Below are positions 23,662 through 33,315 of a DNA stretch of 64,000 nucleotides, one piece after another. The translations under genes were made by a program, and so were the position numbers. Source of the DNA: Candidatus Delongbacteria bacterium. Its GTDB lineage: Bacteria > CAIWAD01. The stretch is from assembly GCA_041675285.1 (NCBI GenBank), contig JBAYTZ010000012.1:45597-109596 (forward strand), in the 5' to 3' direction. The notes beneath the pieces were generated by a model, which had not been told where the DNA came from, ran no database searches, and was given only the letters and a program-made list of their open reading frames with translations. The stretch's first letter is position 1, and each line of letters starts with the position of its first letter.

Positions 23662-26600
23662 TCAGGTGCTGCGTCCGAGTTCCCGCAGCAGCAGGCGCGC
23701 CTGTTCCAGCTTGATGCCCCAGTCCATGCCCCGCTGATTCAAGACCAGCGCGACCCCGCCGGCCGTGGAGACCTGCACGGGCCAGTCCGGGCCCAGGTGG
23801 CGCAGCCCGGCCAGCCAGGCCTGCGCCGCGGTCTCGTCTTCCGCCGCCGGCTTGATGGTCAGGCGCTCGTGGCGCAGGTCCACCAGCGCGCAGCCCGCCG
23901 CCCGCCCCAGGGCCTGCAGCTCCACCAACTGGAACAGCATCCAGGCTTCCCGGGGCAGGTTGCCGAAGCGGTCGGCCACCTCGCCGCGCAGCCCCGCCAC
24001 CTCGTCCACGTTCTGCACCTGCTGCAGCCGGCGGTAGAGATTGACGCGCTCGCCGGAATCCTCCACGTAGGTCGCGGGCAGCAGGGCGTCCACGGGCAGT
24101 TCCACCTGGCACTCCAGCCGCTGGGGCCGCTCCGTGGGCTCCAGCTCTTCCTTCATCTCCAGGATGGCCTCTTCCAGCAGGCGGTTGTAGAGCTCGTAGC
24201 CCACGGCGGAGATGTGGCCGCTCTGTTCCGCGCCCAGGATGTTGCCCGCCCCGCGGATCTCCAAGTCCCGCATGGCGATCTTGAAGCCCGAACCCAAGTC
24301 CGTGAACTCGCCGATGGTGTGCAGGCGCTTCTTGGCGTCCGGCGTCATGTCGAAAGCGGATGGCGTCAGCAGATAAGCGTAGGCTTGGCGGTGGCTGCGC
24401 CCGATACGGCCGCGCAGCTGGTAGAGCTGGGAAAGGCCGAAGGTATCGGCGCGGTTGACGATCATCGTGTTCACGTTGGGAATGTCCAGGCCGGTTTCGA
24501 TGATCATTGTCGAGACCAGCACGTCGAAGTCCCGGCGCATGAACTGGTACATGACCTTTTCCAGCTGGGGCCCGCTCATCTGCCCATGGGCCACGGCGAA
24601 GCGGCCTTCGGGCACCAGCTCGCGCAGCTGGGTGATGATGGTGTCGATGGACTGGACCCGGTTGTGGACGAAATAAACCTGCCCGTTGCGGTCCAGCTCG
24701 CGCAGGATGGCGCTGCGGATCGCCTTGGGGTTGTAGGGCAGGATCTCCGTCTCGATGGGCAGGCGGTTGGAAGGCGGGACGTTCACCAGGCTCAGGTCGC
24801 GGATTCCCAGCATGGCCATGTCCAGTGTGCGGGGAATGGGCGTGGCCGTCATGGTGATCACGTCCAGGTTGGCCTTGAGCTGCTTGATGCGCTCCTTATG
24901 CAGCACGCCGAAGCGCTGCTCCTCGTCCACCACCAGCAGGCCCAGCCGGTGGAACTCCACGTCCTTGGAGAGCAGGCGGTGCGTGCCGATCAGCACGTCC
25001 ACCTTGCCCTGTTTCAGCTCCGCCAGCACCTGGTGCTGTTCCTTGGCGGTGCGGAAGCGGCTCAGCACCTCCACGCGCGCGGGGAATTCTGCATAACGCG
25101 CACTGAAGGTGTTGTAGTGCTGTTGGGCCAAGATGGTGGTGGGCACCAGGATCGCTGCCTGGTAGCCGTTGTTCACGGCCTTGAAGGCGGCCCGGACGGC
25201 CACCTCGGTCTTGCCGAAGCCCACGTCGCCGCAGATCAGCCGATCCATCGGCCAGGAGGCTTCCATGTCCTCCTTCACGGCGGCGATGGCCGTCAACTGA
25301 TCGCTGGTCTCCTCGAATTCAAAGGCCGCCTCCATCTCCCGCTGCCAGACTGTGTCGCCGCCAAAGGCCACGCCCTGACTCATCCGCCGGCGGGCGTAGA
25401 GCTCGAGCAACTCCTTGGCGATGCTCTGGATCGAGGCCTTGGTCTTGCGCTGGGTGCGCTCCCACTCGCCGCTGCCCAACTTGGACAGCTTGGCCGCCAC
25501 GCCCTCGCCCGCCGAGTACTTCTCCACGTCGCGGAAATTCTCCAGCCGCACGTAGATCCGGTCGTTGTTGGCGTAGCGGATCTTCAACACCTCGCGCTCG
25601 TGGCCGTTGACCTTGAGCGTGGTCAGGCCCTCGAAGACACCGATGCCGAAGCGCACGTGCACGACGGTGTCGCCGGGCTCCAGGTTCTCGATCCTCCGCA
25701 GGGCGGTGGCCCGGCGAAAGCGCTTGATGTGCCGGCGCATGCGCGGGCGGCCGAAGATCTCGTGGTCCGTGTAGACCGCCAGCAGGGCGTCGTGGGACAC
25801 GAAGCCCCGGTGCAGCGAGCCCACAGCCAGCGGCACGCGCGCGCGCGGCAGCTCCATCTCCTCCAGGATCTCGCTCAGCCGCTCCAGCTGCCCGTGGTTG
25901 TCGCAGAGGATGATGGTCTGGTAGCCTTCGTCGTGCAGCCCGCGCAGGTTGGCGGCCAGCAGGCTCAGGTTGCGCATGAAGGCTTCCTGGCTGCGGCTGC
26001 GGAAGTTGAGAACCTGCTCGTCGTCCGGGCGCCGGCTTTCGTGGAAGACCAGTCGGGGCCGGCGCAGCAGCTGTTCCACCAACTGGGCCGGCGTCACGTA
26101 GCGCCGCTCGGGCGGGGCCGTGTGGGCATGGTCGGGCAGCGCTTTCCAGGCTTGCAGAACTTCCTTGGCACCGTGATCCAGTTGCGCGCGCAGCACGTCC
26201 AGGGCCGGTCCGGCCACCAGCGCGTCTGCCCGCAGGAGCTGGAAGATGTCCTGGCCATCTTCGGGCGGCGCCTCATGGTGCAGGGCCAGGGTGACGCTGG
26301 CCAGCGGCTCGGTGCTGGTCTGCATGCCGGGGTCGAAGGCGCGGATGGACTCGATCTCGTCCCCGAAGAATTCCAGGCGGATGGGGAATTCCTGCCCCCA
26401 TGGATAGAGGTCCAGGATGCCGCCGCGCACCGAGTACTGGGCGATGTCCTCCACCACGGACACGCGCTCGAAGCCGGCGGCTTCCAGCGACTCCAGCAGG
26501 GCCTCGCGGTCCAGCGCCATGCCGGGTTCCAGCAGGTGCAGGCCGCTGTCCAGTTCGCGCGGGTCCGGGTGGCGCTGGAGCAGTTGGCGCAGTCCGGCCA

Positions 26601-26970
26601 CCAGCACCAGGGGGTCGCCCAGCCGCAGGCGGCGGTAGATCTCCACCTGCGCCGAGCGCTTTTCCAGCGGCAGCTGCTTTTCGTCGTAAGGGGCCAGCTC
26701 CACCTGGGGGAGCGCGAAGACGCGGTCCTGACCCAGTAGGAGGATCAGGTCGTCCGCCAGCTCCTCGGCCTCGCCCATGTCTTCCACCAGGATCAAGCCC
26801 GGCCGATCCTGCAGAAGGTGGGCCAGACAGAGCGCGCGCAGACTGCCGGAGACTCCGCCGGCTTCCACCAGGTGATGGGCGGCCAGGGATTCCTGCAGGG
26901 AAGAGAAAGGGCTCGAAGCGGCCAGTCGCAGCTGGAGGGCCTGTAGCGGATTAGCCGGCAAGGTATTCAA
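23662..26970 (-). CDS. mfd: Transcription-repair coupling factor Mfd
   Basis: Mfd removes RNA polymerase stalled at DNA damage and recruits UvrA. The 1102-aa protein has the full layout: UvrB-like N-terminal domains, RNA-polymerase-interacting domain (GDTVVHVRFGIGVFEGL, about 430), and a RecG-like motor with Walker A CGDVGFGKTEVA, DEEQRFGV (motif II) and VHNRVQSIDTI, QLRGRIGRS near the end, then a C-terminal UvrA-blocking domain. The start is TTG 26970, just after AAAGGTGG, overlapping the end of rsmG by 20 bases. It is the last gene of the operon that begins at rpmH. Confidence 0.96.
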   Translation of the reverse strand: MNTLPANPLQALQLRLAASSPFSSLQESLAAHHLVEAGGVSGSLRALCLAHLLQDRPGLILVEDMGEAEELADDLILLLGQDRVFALPQVELAPYDEKQLPLEKRSAQVEIYRRLRLGDPLVLVAGLRQLLQRHPDPRELDSGLHLLEPGMALDREALLESLEAAGFERVSVVEDIAQYSVRGGILDLYPWGQEFPIRLEFFGDEIESIRAFDPGMQTSTEPLASVTLALHHEAPPEDGQDIFQLLRADALVAGPALDVLRAQLDHGAKEVLQAWKALPDHAHTAPPERRYVTPAQLVEQLLRRPRLVFHESRRPDDEQVLNFRSRSQEAFMRNLSLLAANLRGLHDEGYQTIILCDNHGQLERLSEILEEMELPRARVPLAVGSLHRGFVSHDALLAVYTDHEIFGRPRMRRHIKRFRRATALRRIENLEPGDTVVHVRFGIGVFEGLTTLKVNGHEREVLKIRYANNDRIYVRLENFRDVEKYSAGEGVAAKLSKLGSGEWERTQRKTKASIQSIAKELLELYARRRMSQGVAFGGDTVWQREMEAAFEFEETSDQLTAIAAVKEDMEASWPMDRLICGDVGFGKTEVAVRAAFKAVNNGYQAAILVPTTILAQQHYNTFSARYAEFPARVEVLSRFRTAKEQHQVLAELKQGKVDVLIGTHRLLSKDVEFHRLGLLVVDEEQRFGVLHKERIKQLKANLDVITMTATPIPRTLDMAMLGIRDLSLVNVPPSNRLPIETEILPYNPKAIRSAILRELDRNGQVYFVHNRVQSIDTIITQLRELVPEGRFAVAHGQMSGPQLEKVMYQFMRRDFDVLVSTMIIETGLDIPNVNTMIVNRADTFGLSQLYQLRGRIGRSHRQAYAYLLTPSAFDMTPDAKKRLHTIGEFTDLGSGFKIAMRDLEIRGAGNILGAEQSGHISAVGYELYNRLLEEAILEMKEELEPTERPQRLECQVELPVDALLPATYVEDSGERVNLYRRLQQVQNVDEVAGLRGEVADRFGNLPREAWMLFQLVELQALGRAAGCALVDLRHERLTIKPAAEDETAAQAWLAGLRHLGPDWPVQVSTAGGVALVLNQRGMDWGIKLEQARLLLRELGRST

Positions 26971-27523
26971 GGGCCACCTTTCCTGCGGAGAGCGGATGGG
27001 ATCCCTGCAGGGTCAAGTCGTAGACGGCAGGCTGGGGCGACTCTTCCTGACCGGCAACCACCAGGTAGCGGGTTCCGGCGACGCGCCAGTGGCGAGTCCA
27101 GGCTGCCATCAAGCGCAAGTCTTTGAAAAACCTGCAGATAAACAAATCGGGCGGGGCCTCGGCGCGTACCTTCTCCACCCGGGCGTGCAGCACGCGGACG
27201 TGCTCCAGCTCCAAGGCCGCGGCGACGTCCGTCAAAAACTGACAGCGCTTGAGCCGGCTGTCCACCAGCAGCACGGGCTTGTCCGGGTGGAGAATGGCGA
27301 CGGGAATTCCCGGCAAGCCGTTGCCCGAACCCAGGTCCACGATGTTGCGGGCCGCGCAAAGCGCAGGGAGTTCCCCCATGCGCAGGCAGGGGTCCAGTAA
27401 TAGGGTGGCGAAGTTCTCCAGACCGGCGGTCGACACGAGGCCCAGCCGCTCGGATTGGTCGCGAAGTCGCTCTTCATAAAGGGCCAGGCGCTGGGTGGCC
27501 AGCCCGGGGGTATCGAGTTCCAC
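26951..27523 (-). CDS. rsmG: 16S rRNA (guanine-527 N7) methyltransferase RsmG (GidB)
   Basis: The 190-aa SAM-dependent methyltransferase has the motif I NIVDLGSGNGLPGIPVAI and LVDSRLKRCQFL. It methylates G527 of 16S rRNA, and its loss gives low-level streptomycin resistance. The start is GTG 27523 and lies inside the parS-like palindrome at 27517-27530. It follows mnmG as in many bacteria, but here is followed by mfd instead of parA-parB. Confidence 0.93.
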   Translation of the reverse strand: MELDTPGLATQRLALYEERLRDQSERLGLVSTAGLENFATLLLDPCLRMGELPALCAARNIVDLGSGNGLPGIPVAILHPDKPVLLVDSRLKRCQFLTDVAAALELEHVRVLHARVEKVRAEAPPDLFICRFFKDLRLMAAWTRHWRVAGTRYLVVAGQEESPQPAVYDLTLQGSHPLSAGKVALEYLAG

Positions 27524-27531
27524 GTGGAACG
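27516..27531 (+). promoter_or_regulatory. parS-like ParB-binding site at the rsmG start
   Basis: AGTTCCACGTGGAACG contains the 14-bp perfect palindrome GTTCCACGTGGAAC, a match to the chromosomal parS consensus (TGTTNCACGTGNAACA-type). The identical 16 bases occur again at 29504-29519, both about 27-29 kb from dnaA. The site overlaps the rsmG start codon. Confidence 0.8.
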
Positions 27532-27539
27532 CTCCTTGT

Positions 27540-29573
27540 TCAGTCTGCCGGGGTGACGGCGTCTTCCTGGTGCTCGGGCGACGATGACGCCGGCGGACGG
27601 CGTTGCAAATGGACCCAAAGGGCCTGGATGTCCGTCGGGTTCACGCCCCCCACCCGCGAGGCCTGACCCAGGTTGCGCGGGCGGACCAGGCTCAACCGCT
27701 CGCGCGCCTCGGTGGACAGCGAGGCCAGCGACTTGTAGTCCAGCTCTTCGGGCAGCGGCACCTGTTCATTGCGGCGGAAGCTTTCCACGGCGCGGTGCTG
27801 GCGCTCCACGTAGCCCGCGTACTTGATGTCCACCTCGACACCGGCGATCAGGTCGTCATCCACTTCAGCGAACCAGGGCTCCGGCGCCGCCTGAAGCAGG
27901 GCGCTCAAACCCAACTCGGGTCGCTTCAGCCATTCTTGGGCCCGTTGCGTCGTGGAAGCTGTGAGATCTGGAGTCACAGCTGCTTGATCCTGCGAGCGCC
28001 CATTGGCTGGCGACGACGACGCCGCTAAAACCTGGGATTCCAGAGCGCGCCCGTTGATGGATGTCCGGGACAGCCATTCCAGCAACCGAGTCCGGACTTC
28101 CTGGCGTTGCAGGAAGCGCTCCCAACGCCACTGCTCCAGCAGGCCCAGTCGATGGGCAAGGGGCATCAACCGCTGATCCGCGTTGTCTTGCCGCAAGAGG
28201 AGGCGAAACTCAGCCCGACTTGTGAACATCCGGTAGGGTTCCGGCAATGGTTTATTGACCAAGTCGTCCAGCAGGACCCCGATGTAGGCCTGATCCCGCC
28301 CCAGCACCACGGGGTCCTTCTGGTCCAGCTGGGCGGCAGCATTGAGGGCGGCCAGCAGACCTTGGGCCGCCGCCTCCTCATAGCCGGAGGTGCCGTTCTG
28401 CTGTCCGGCAAAGAACAGGTTGCTTAGCCCGCGCAGACGCAGCGTGGCGTCCAGCTGCCAGGCCGGGAAGTAGTCGTATTCGATGGCATAGCCGGGCCGC
28501 GTGAAACGAACCTGCTCAAACCCGGGCACGCTGCGCAGGGCGGCCAGTTGCACATCTTCGGGCATGGAGGTGGAAAAGCCGTTGACGTACATCTCGCGGC
28601 CGGCCTGGCTCTCGGGCTCCAGAAACAGCTGGTGGCGTTCCTTGTCCGCAAAGCGCACCACCTTGTCTTCCACGGAAGGACAGTAGCGTGGACCCGTGCC
28701 CTCGATGCGGCCGGAAAAGAGGGGCGAACGGTGCAGGTTGTCGCTGAGGATCTCATGGGTGCGCGGGGTGGTCCAGGTCGCGTAGCAACACTGCTGGGGC
28801 AGGGAAATCAGGTTTTCGTAGAAGCGAAAGGGCGCCGGCTTGGCGTCACCCTGCTGCGCGTCGAATGCCTCGAAGCGGATGCTGGCGCGATCCACCCGGG
28901 GCGGCGTGCCGGTTTTGTAACGGCGCACCTCGATCCCTCGGCGGGCCAGCGCTTCGCTGAGCCCCAGTGCCGGCGGCTCGCCCGCGCGACCACCGGGAGA
29001 ACGTGACTCTCCGACGTGTAGCAGGCCGTTCAAGAAAGTCCCGGCGCAGACGATGACCGCGCCGGCGCGGATCCGGACGCCGCCCGCCAATTCCACGGCC
29101 GTCACCCGATCGTGTTGCAGGATCAGGTCGGTCACCAAGCCTTGGCGCAGGTCCAGCCCGGGCTGATCCGACAAGGTCTGGGTGGCCAGTTGGGCGTAAC
29201 GAAGCTTGTCGCTTTGGGCTCGGGGCGACCAGACCGCCGGCCCCTTGGAGCGGTTGAGCATGCGAAACTGGAGCCCCGCCCGATCAGCCAGCCGCCCCAT
29301 CTCGCCGCCCAGGGCGTCGATCTCGCGCACCAACTGCCCTTTGCCCACGCCACCGATGGCCGGATTGCAGGACATCTGCCCAATGGTTTGCAGGGACATG
29401 CTGACGAGCAGGGTGCGCAGGCCCAGTCGGGCACCGGCCAGTGCGGCCTCGATGCCGGCATGTCCGGCGCCGGCCACGACCAGATCGTAGGCCGGGTCCG
29501 GCAAGTTCCACGTGGAACGACCCGGCTCAGTGGCGCCAGGATTGGCGCCCGGAGTGTCGGGGATGTGACTCAT
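27540..29573 (-). CDS. mnmG: tRNA uridine-5-carboxymethylaminomethyl modification enzyme MnmG (GidA)
   Basis: MnmG, with MnmE, installs the cmnm5 group on wobble uridine of several tRNAs using FAD, NADH and methylene-THF. The 677-aa protein has the FAD motif VVAGAGHAGIEAALAGARLG, SCNPAIGGVGKGQLVREIDALGG, and the C-terminal helical domain ending in NPTDIQALWVHLQ. It is longer than the usual ~630 residues because of a ~25-residue N-terminal extension and a polar insertion (about 530-560, SSSPANGRSQDQ...). ATG 29573 overlaps the mnmE stop (ATGA). Confidence 0.96.
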   Translation of the reverse strand: MSHIPDTPGANPGATEPGRSTWNLPDPAYDLVVAGAGHAGIEAALAGARLGLRTLLVSMSLQTIGQMSCNPAIGGVGKGQLVREIDALGGEMGRLADRAGLQFRMLNRSKGPAVWSPRAQSDKLRYAQLATQTLSDQPGLDLRQGLVTDLILQHDRVTAVELAGGVRIRAGAVIVCAGTFLNGLLHVGESRSPGGRAGEPPALGLSEALARRGIEVRRYKTGTPPRVDRASIRFEAFDAQQGDAKPAPFRFYENLISLPQQCCYATWTTPRTHEILSDNLHRSPLFSGRIEGTGPRYCPSVEDKVVRFADKERHQLFLEPESQAGREMYVNGFSTSMPEDVQLAALRSVPGFEQVRFTRPGYAIEYDYFPAWQLDATLRLRGLSNLFFAGQQNGTSGYEEAAAQGLLAALNAAAQLDQKDPVVLGRDQAYIGVLLDDLVNKPLPEPYRMFTSRAEFRLLLRQDNADQRLMPLAHRLGLLEQWRWERFLQRQEVRTRLLEWLSRTSINGRALESQVLAASSSPANGRSQDQAAVTPDLTASTTQRAQEWLKRPELGLSALLQAAPEPWFAEVDDDLIAGVEVDIKYAGYVERQHRAVESFRRNEQVPLPEELDYKSLASLSTEARERLSLVRPRNLGQASRVGGVNPTDIQALWVHLQRRPPASSSPEHQEDAVTPAD
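29504..29519 (+). promoter_or_regulatory. parS-like ParB-binding site inside mnmG
   Basis: AGTTCCACGTGGAACG is identical over 16 bases to the site at 27516-27531. It lies in the poorly conserved N-terminal extension of mnmG, which encodes GRSTWN there and is free to vary, so its conservation suggests a binding site rather than a protein constraint. Confidence 0.8.
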
Positions 29574-30907
29574 TTGCCCACGCAAAAGCGGGAGAAGATC
29601 AACGGGTACAAGTCGTCGAAATCCGCGCCGCCCACGATGGCGCCGACGGCCTCCGCTGCCTCGCGCAGGTCTGTGGCCGCCAGCGGACGATCCAGCCCCG
29701 CCGCGAGTGCCGCACAGAAGCGCCGCAGACACTGGGCCGCCAGGTCCACCAATTGCACGTGGCGGGCCTCCGTCAGCACCAGGTCCAGCGAGTGCAAATC
29801 CTCCGTCACCAGCCGCTGGTGTAGCGCGGCTTTCAGCTCTGTCAACCCGGCGCTGGTGAGGGCAGAGACGGCCAGTTCGCCCGGGCGCCGGTCCGTTTCC
29901 GCATTTGCCAGATCGGATTTGGTCAGCACGGGCAGACAGCTTGCCCGCTCCGTCAATTCGGGGATGCCGGACTGATGGGGGGCTCGCAGCAGCAGGATGA
30001 CGTCCGCGGTTTCCAGCAGTTCGCGCGTCCGGGCGACCCCCTGGCGCTCCACCCGACTTTCGCTGTCCCGCAGCCCGGCGGTGTCCCAGAGGGTGACAGA
30101 GAGGTCCCCCAGGCGCAACTCCTGCGCTATGGCGTCGCGCGTGGTGCCTGGGTCTTCGTCCACCAGGACCCGGGAATCTTCCAGCAGCGCGTTCATCAGC
30201 GTGGATTTTCCGGCGTTGGGTTCGCCGGCCAGCACCACTTGGGCGCCGTGGCTGAGCCGGCCCAGTCGCCAACTGGCGCGCCAGGCTTCCAGCCGCTCGA
30301 TGGCCGCGCCGGCGCGGCTTCGCAAGACAGCAACAGGGGTTGGATCAATCTCGTGCTCGGCGAAATCCAGCTCCGCTTCCACTAGGCTGAGCAGGTCCAA
30401 CAGCTCCTGCAGGAGGACCTGCACGCGCCGGCCGGCGTCCCCCGACAGGCTGCGTAGCGCCAGGTTGTGGGCCAGTCCGCTGCGGGCCTCCACCAGTGCC
30501 CGTACCCCTTCGGCCTGGGAGAGGTTCAGGCGACCGTGTTCCACGGCGCGGCGGGTGAACTCGCCCGGTTCCGCCACCGCGGCCTCCTGGCGCAGGTCCG
30601 CCAGAAGCTCCTCCACCAGCCACGGCGAACCGTGCAGTTGGAATTCCACCACATCTTCGCCCGTGTAACTGTGGGGAGCATGAAAGGCGAGAACCACGGC
30701 CTGATCCAGTCGCCGGCCATCGGCGCGAGTCAGCCAGCGCCGACGCGCCCGCGCGTGCGGCAGGACGGCGTCGGAGGCGCCGCGCGATTCCAGGCGGCGC
30801 TGGGCCAGGGAAAGGGCTCGCGGACCGCTGAGCCGCACGATGGAGACCGCACCCACGCCAGGCGGCGTGGAGAGGGCCACGATGGTGTCACGCGCTTCGG
30901 ACAGCAT
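29570..30907 (-). CDS. mnmE: tRNA modification GTPase MnmE (TrmE)
   Basis: The 445-aa potassium-dependent GTPase is the partner of MnmG. The N-terminal folate-binding domain reads DTIVALSTPPGVGAVSIVRLSGP, the G domain inside the helical domain has LAGEPNAGKSTLMNAL, DEDPGTTRDAI and WDTAGLR, and the C-terminus ends FCVGK, the conserved CxGK motif. It lies seven bases after yidC stop in the same operon; the jag gene often found between them is absent. Confidence 0.96.
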   Translation of the reverse strand: MLSEARDTIVALSTPPGVGAVSIVRLSGPRALSLAQRRLESRGASDAVLPHARARRRWLTRADGRRLDQAVVLAFHAPHSYTGEDVVEFQLHGSPWLVEELLADLRQEAAVAEPGEFTRRAVEHGRLNLSQAEGVRALVEARSGLAHNLALRSLSGDAGRRVQVLLQELLDLLSLVEAELDFAEHEIDPTPVAVLRSRAGAAIERLEAWRASWRLGRLSHGAQVVLAGEPNAGKSTLMNALLEDSRVLVDEDPGTTRDAIAQELRLGDLSVTLWDTAGLRDSESRVERQGVARTRELLETADVILLLRAPHQSGIPELTERASCLPVLTKSDLANAETDRRPGELAVSALTSAGLTELKAALHQRLVTEDLHSLDLVLTEARHVQLVDLAAQCLRRFCAALAAGLDRPLAATDLREAAEAVGAIVGGADFDDLYPLIFSRFCVGK

Positions 30908-30913
30908 GGCACC

Positions 30914-32740
30914 TCAGGCCAGTTTGAGTTTCTTCCCCTTGGGGCTCTCCGGCGTGGGGGCGACGGGAGGCAGCGGGCCACCGGTCAACCACTGCTGCTG
31001 GACCGCCGAAAGGATGTTAAACAGCGTATAATACAGAGTCAGCCCTGAGGGCAACTGGTTGAAAATGAAGAGCATCATGATGGGCATCATGTACATCATG
31101 GCCTTTTGGTTCGGATCCGTCATGGACATCTTCATCATCACGTAGTTCGAGATGGCAAAGACGATGGCCAGCAGCGAGACGGTGTTGCCGTAAAGCGGCA
31201 GGCTGAAGGGCAGGGTGAAGATTGAATCCGGCACCGACAAGTCGGTGATCCAGCCCACGAAACTGGCGCCGCGCAGCTCGAAGGCGCCTCGGAACACGAA
31301 GTACAGCGAGAAGAGCAGGGGCATCTGCAGCAGGTTGGGCAGGCAGCCGCCGAAGGGGTTCACCTTGTGCTCGCGGAAGAGCTTCATCGTCTCTTCCTGC
31401 ATCTTCTGCGGGTTCTTGGCATACTTGCGCTTGAGCTCCTCCTGGAGCGGGCGGATGCGCTGCATCTCCTTCATGCTGCGGTGGCTCTTGGAGGTCAGCG
31501 GCCAGACGGCCACCTTCACCAGAACCGAGAAAATCAGGATGATCACGCCGTAGTTGCTGATCACCAGATGCAGCTTGGTGAACACCCAGAGCACCAGCGC
31601 TGCGAAGGGTTTGATCAGCGGCCACATGAAGCCCATGAAGCCCAGGCTGGTTTTGGTCATGATGCTCTGCTGCAGCGAGGGGTCCATGTCGGCCAGGGCG
31701 TGCTTCTGCAGCGGACCCAGATACAGTGCGAAGCGCGAGTTAAGGGTCTGCTCCGCTGTCAGGGGCAGCTCCAGGGTGAACGCGTAGTGGCCGTGGGCCG
31801 TCGCGTCGCCGGGGTTGTCCTGGCGGCCCGTGAAGGTCACCTCGTCGGCCTTCTGGTCCAGCGGCACCAGGGCCAGCTCGAAGTACTTGTTGCGCGTGGC
31901 CACCCAGTGCACGGTCCCCTTGCGGGTCTCCGAGGCCTCGGCCTCCTTGCGGCCCAGCCGATAGCCTTCCAGCTCGCTGCCCACCAGGGCCAGCGCCTCG
32001 GTGTACATGTTGTCCTGGACGGGGCTGGACTCCGTCAGCGCCAGGCCGCTGTTCCAGTGCAGGCCCCAGCTGTGGTGCCGCAAGGGCTCGCTCAGGCCCG
32101 TCAGGGCGATGCCCACGTCCATGCGGTAACTGGAGCCGCGCAGCAGGTAGCGCTTGACCAGCTGTCCGCCGTCGCGCCCCGTGTAGGTGAAGACCAACTC
32201 CTGCTGCTGGTCCCCGTTCAGCGAGATCTGGTCCGGCGCGTCGCAGGCGAACAGGTAGTCCGTGGTTTCCACTTGGCGGCCGTTCAGGTTGAATTCGGCG
32301 CTCAAGTTGCCGGAGCCCTGCTGCAGCAGGACCACGGTGTCGCCCCGGTAGCTTTTCAAGCCCTTCAGCTCGTGGCTGACCAGGCTCGCGCCCCGGGTGC
32401 TGAAGACCGCCACGTATTGGTCGGTCTCCACGCGAATGGTTCGCTCGGGCCATTCCTGGGCCGGTGCTTCGAACACGGCGGCCAGCGGAGCGACGGCACT
32501 GTCCCGGTCGGCCACGGCGGGTGTGGGGGCGGACAGCGCGCTGCTGTCCGAGACGGCCGTCGAGGCGATCGGCGGGGCCTTCGCGGGCGGGGCCTCTTGC
32601 ACCGTGGCTTGCTTGGCAGCCAACTCTTCGCTGGTGGGCATTCCCACCAGGCGGCGCCAGGTGTCGGTGCTCATGAAGAGAACCAGCAGGCCGATGATGA
32701 TGAAGGCCAGGATGGTGCGCTTGTCGAGGCCCGGTTCCAT
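30914..32740 (-). CDS. yidC: Membrane protein insertase YidC
   Basis: YidC inserts and folds inner-membrane proteins alone or with SecYEG. The 608-aa Gram-negative-type protein has an N-terminal membrane helix (ILAFIIIGLLVLFM), a large periplasmic beta domain (about 90-370) and the conserved 60KD insertase core with KPFAALVLWVFTKLHLVISNYGVIILIFSVLVK and the MQRIRPLQEELKRKY stretch. The big periplasmic domain implies a diderm organism. Upstream are yidD, rnpA and rpmH. Confidence 0.95.
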   Translation of the reverse strand: MEPGLDKRTILAFIIIGLLVLFMSTDTWRRLVGMPTSEELAAKQATVQEAPPAKAPPIASTAVSDSSALSAPTPAVADRDSAVAPLAAVFEAPAQEWPERTIRVETDQYVAVFSTRGASLVSHELKGLKSYRGDTVVLLQQGSGNLSAEFNLNGRQVETTDYLFACDAPDQISLNGDQQQELVFTYTGRDGGQLVKRYLLRGSSYRMDVGIALTGLSEPLRHHSWGLHWNSGLALTESSPVQDNMYTEALALVGSELEGYRLGRKEAEASETRKGTVHWVATRNKYFELALVPLDQKADEVTFTGRQDNPGDATAHGHYAFTLELPLTAEQTLNSRFALYLGPLQKHALADMDPSLQQSIMTKTSLGFMGFMWPLIKPFAALVLWVFTKLHLVISNYGVIILIFSVLVKVAVWPLTSKSHRSMKEMQRIRPLQEELKRKYAKNPQKMQEETMKLFREHKVNPFGGCLPNLLQMPLLFSLYFVFRGAFELRGASFVGWITDLSVPDSIFTLPFSLPLYGNTVSLLAIVFAISNYVMMKMSMTDPNQKAMMYMMPIMMLFIFNQLPSGLTLYYTLFNILSAVQQQWLTGGPLPPVAPTPESPKGKKLKLA

Positions 32741-32753
32741 GCGAACTCCTTGT

Positions 32754-32975
32754 TCAGGGCCGGTCGATGCCGCCCTGGGAAAATGGATTGCAGCGCAGGA
32801 TGCGCCAGACTGTCTTGCCTAATGCTCGCAGAAAGCCGTACTTCTCGAAGGCTTCCAGTGCGTATTGAGAACAAGTAGGGGAGAATCGGCAACTGCTGGG
32901 AAAGAGGGGGGAGAGACTAGACTGATAGACGCGGATCAGGCCGCGGGCCACCAGTTTCAGCGGGGAAAATCCCAT
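32754..32975 (-). CDS. yidD: Membrane protein insertion efficiency factor YidD
   Basis: The 73-aa YidD (DUF37) protein reads LIRVYQSSLSPLFPSSCRF, SPTCSQYALEAFEKYG, RILRCNPFSQGGIDRP, almost all of which is family signature. It overlaps the end of rnpA by 59 bases in another frame and is followed by yidC after 13 bases. Confidence 0.95.
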   Translation of the reverse strand: MGFSPLKLVARGLIRVYQSSLSPLFPSSCRFSPTCSQYALEAFEKYGFLRALGKTVWRILRCNPFSQGGIDRP

Positions 32976-33315
32976 CCAAATCCCTTAGCAGATCCCGCCA
33001 TTCGGGCCGCGCCGGGCGCGCGGAAACCGGATCTCCCCGCCGTCCGGCCCGCAGGAAGAGCAGGATGTCCGAGCCCGCCGGAAAACGCTCCCGATGGCGA
33101 CGGTACAATTCCCTCAAGCGGCGCTTCTGCAGGTTTCGGGCCACGGCGTTGCCGAACCGCTTGGGAACAATGAAAGCGGCCCGGGGCCGCTCGGATGGAG
33201 ACAAATAGACCGTAAGGTGGCGTCCGTTGCGGCGGCGTCCCGACTGGAGCAGTTCGCGAATCCGGTTGGCGTCCTTGAGGACCCGGCTTCGCGGCAAATG
33301 CTCATCGAGAGACAC
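32917..33315 (-). CDS. rnpA: Ribonuclease P protein component
   Basis: The 132-aa RnpA, the protein subunit of RNase P, shows LPRSRVLKDANRIRELLQSG, AAFIVPKRFGNAVARNLQKRRLRELYR (the RNR motif as ARNLQKRRLRE). It starts at GTG 33315, inside the last 14 bases of rpmH, and its C-terminus overlaps yidD by 59 bases. The C-terminal extension (PEWRDLLRDLDGIFPAETGG...) is longer than usual because of that overlap. Confidence 0.93.
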   Translation of the reverse strand: MSLDEHLPRSRVLKDANRIRELLQSGRRRNGRHLTVYLSPSERPRAAFIVPKRFGNAVARNLQKRRLRELYRRHRERFPAGSDILLFLRAGRRGDPVSARPARPEWRDLLRDLDGIFPAETGGPRPDPRLSV

